Shown here: positions 6,017 to 6,041 of the stretch, piece after piece
How the letters are laid out: every line of letters begins with the position of its first letter
How positions within the stretch are numbered: the stretch's first letter is position 1
Assembly (NCBI GenBank): GCA_036803025.1
Contig: DAIRVC010000161.1
Span: 1-6,041, forward strand
Reading direction: 5' to 3'
From: DAIRVC01 sp036803025
GTDB taxonomy: Bacteria; Chloroflexota; Anaerolineae; Anaerolineales; E44-bin32
Length of the DNA: 6,041 nucleotides
Translations under genes and position numbers: made by a program
The notes under the pieces: generated by a model
What the model was told of the DNA's origin: nothing
The model's input: the letters and a program-made list of their open reading frames with translations, nothing else
Databases searched by the model: none

Positions 6017-6041
6017 GCGGGTAGCCGACCTCACGTGCCCG

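Noticed and set aside
6017..6041. Terminator or next gene after the kinase
   Set aside because: Only 25 nt remain, and no stem, T-tract or start with a ribosome binding site can be seen.

Overview
This is a GC-rich window with dense bacterial coding, made of two divergent transcription units around a roughly 210-base intergenic region. No RNA genes, CRISPR arrays, insertion sequences or phage genes were seen. The composition, the gene style and the 'carbohydrate kinase plus dedicated ECF module' layout would fit a high-GC lineage such as Chloroflexota or an actinobacterium. That is an inference, and no marker gene here settles it.

Left unit (minus strand, about 1-1723): the N-terminal 574 codons of a molybdenum- or tungsten-dependent formate dehydrogenase alpha subunit. 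It has the [4Fe-4S] cysteine set, a catalytic Cys where E. coli FdhF has selenocysteine, and the conserved His, Lys and Arg active-site neighbours. The frame runs off the left edge of the window. The last visible stretch, after about residue 540, no longer resembles the family as I remember it.

Right unit (plus strand, 1936-6016): a compact five-gene operon with a strong-looking sigma70-type promoter. The order is ECF transporter S component (substrate-binding membrane protein), T component (coupling membrane protein), two ABC ATPases, and a PfkB/ribokinase-family kinase. From the T gene on, the genes are 12 nt apart, then overlap by 4 nt (ATGA), then are 3 nt apart. Only the S-T junction is loose: it is 119 nt long and carries a very stable 14-bp GC hairpin. 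The likely logic is uptake followed by trapping: the S protein binds a small substrate, the T protein and ATPase pair drive import, and the kinase phosphorylates the substrate inside the cell. A sugar, nucleoside or similar hydroxylated compound would suit a PfkB kinase, but the substrate cannot be read from sequence alone.

The points most worth following up are the unassigned substrate of the S component with its co-encoded kinase, the degenerate ABC signature motif in the second ATPase, the intra-operon hairpin, and the odd C-terminal part of the formate dehydrogenase.
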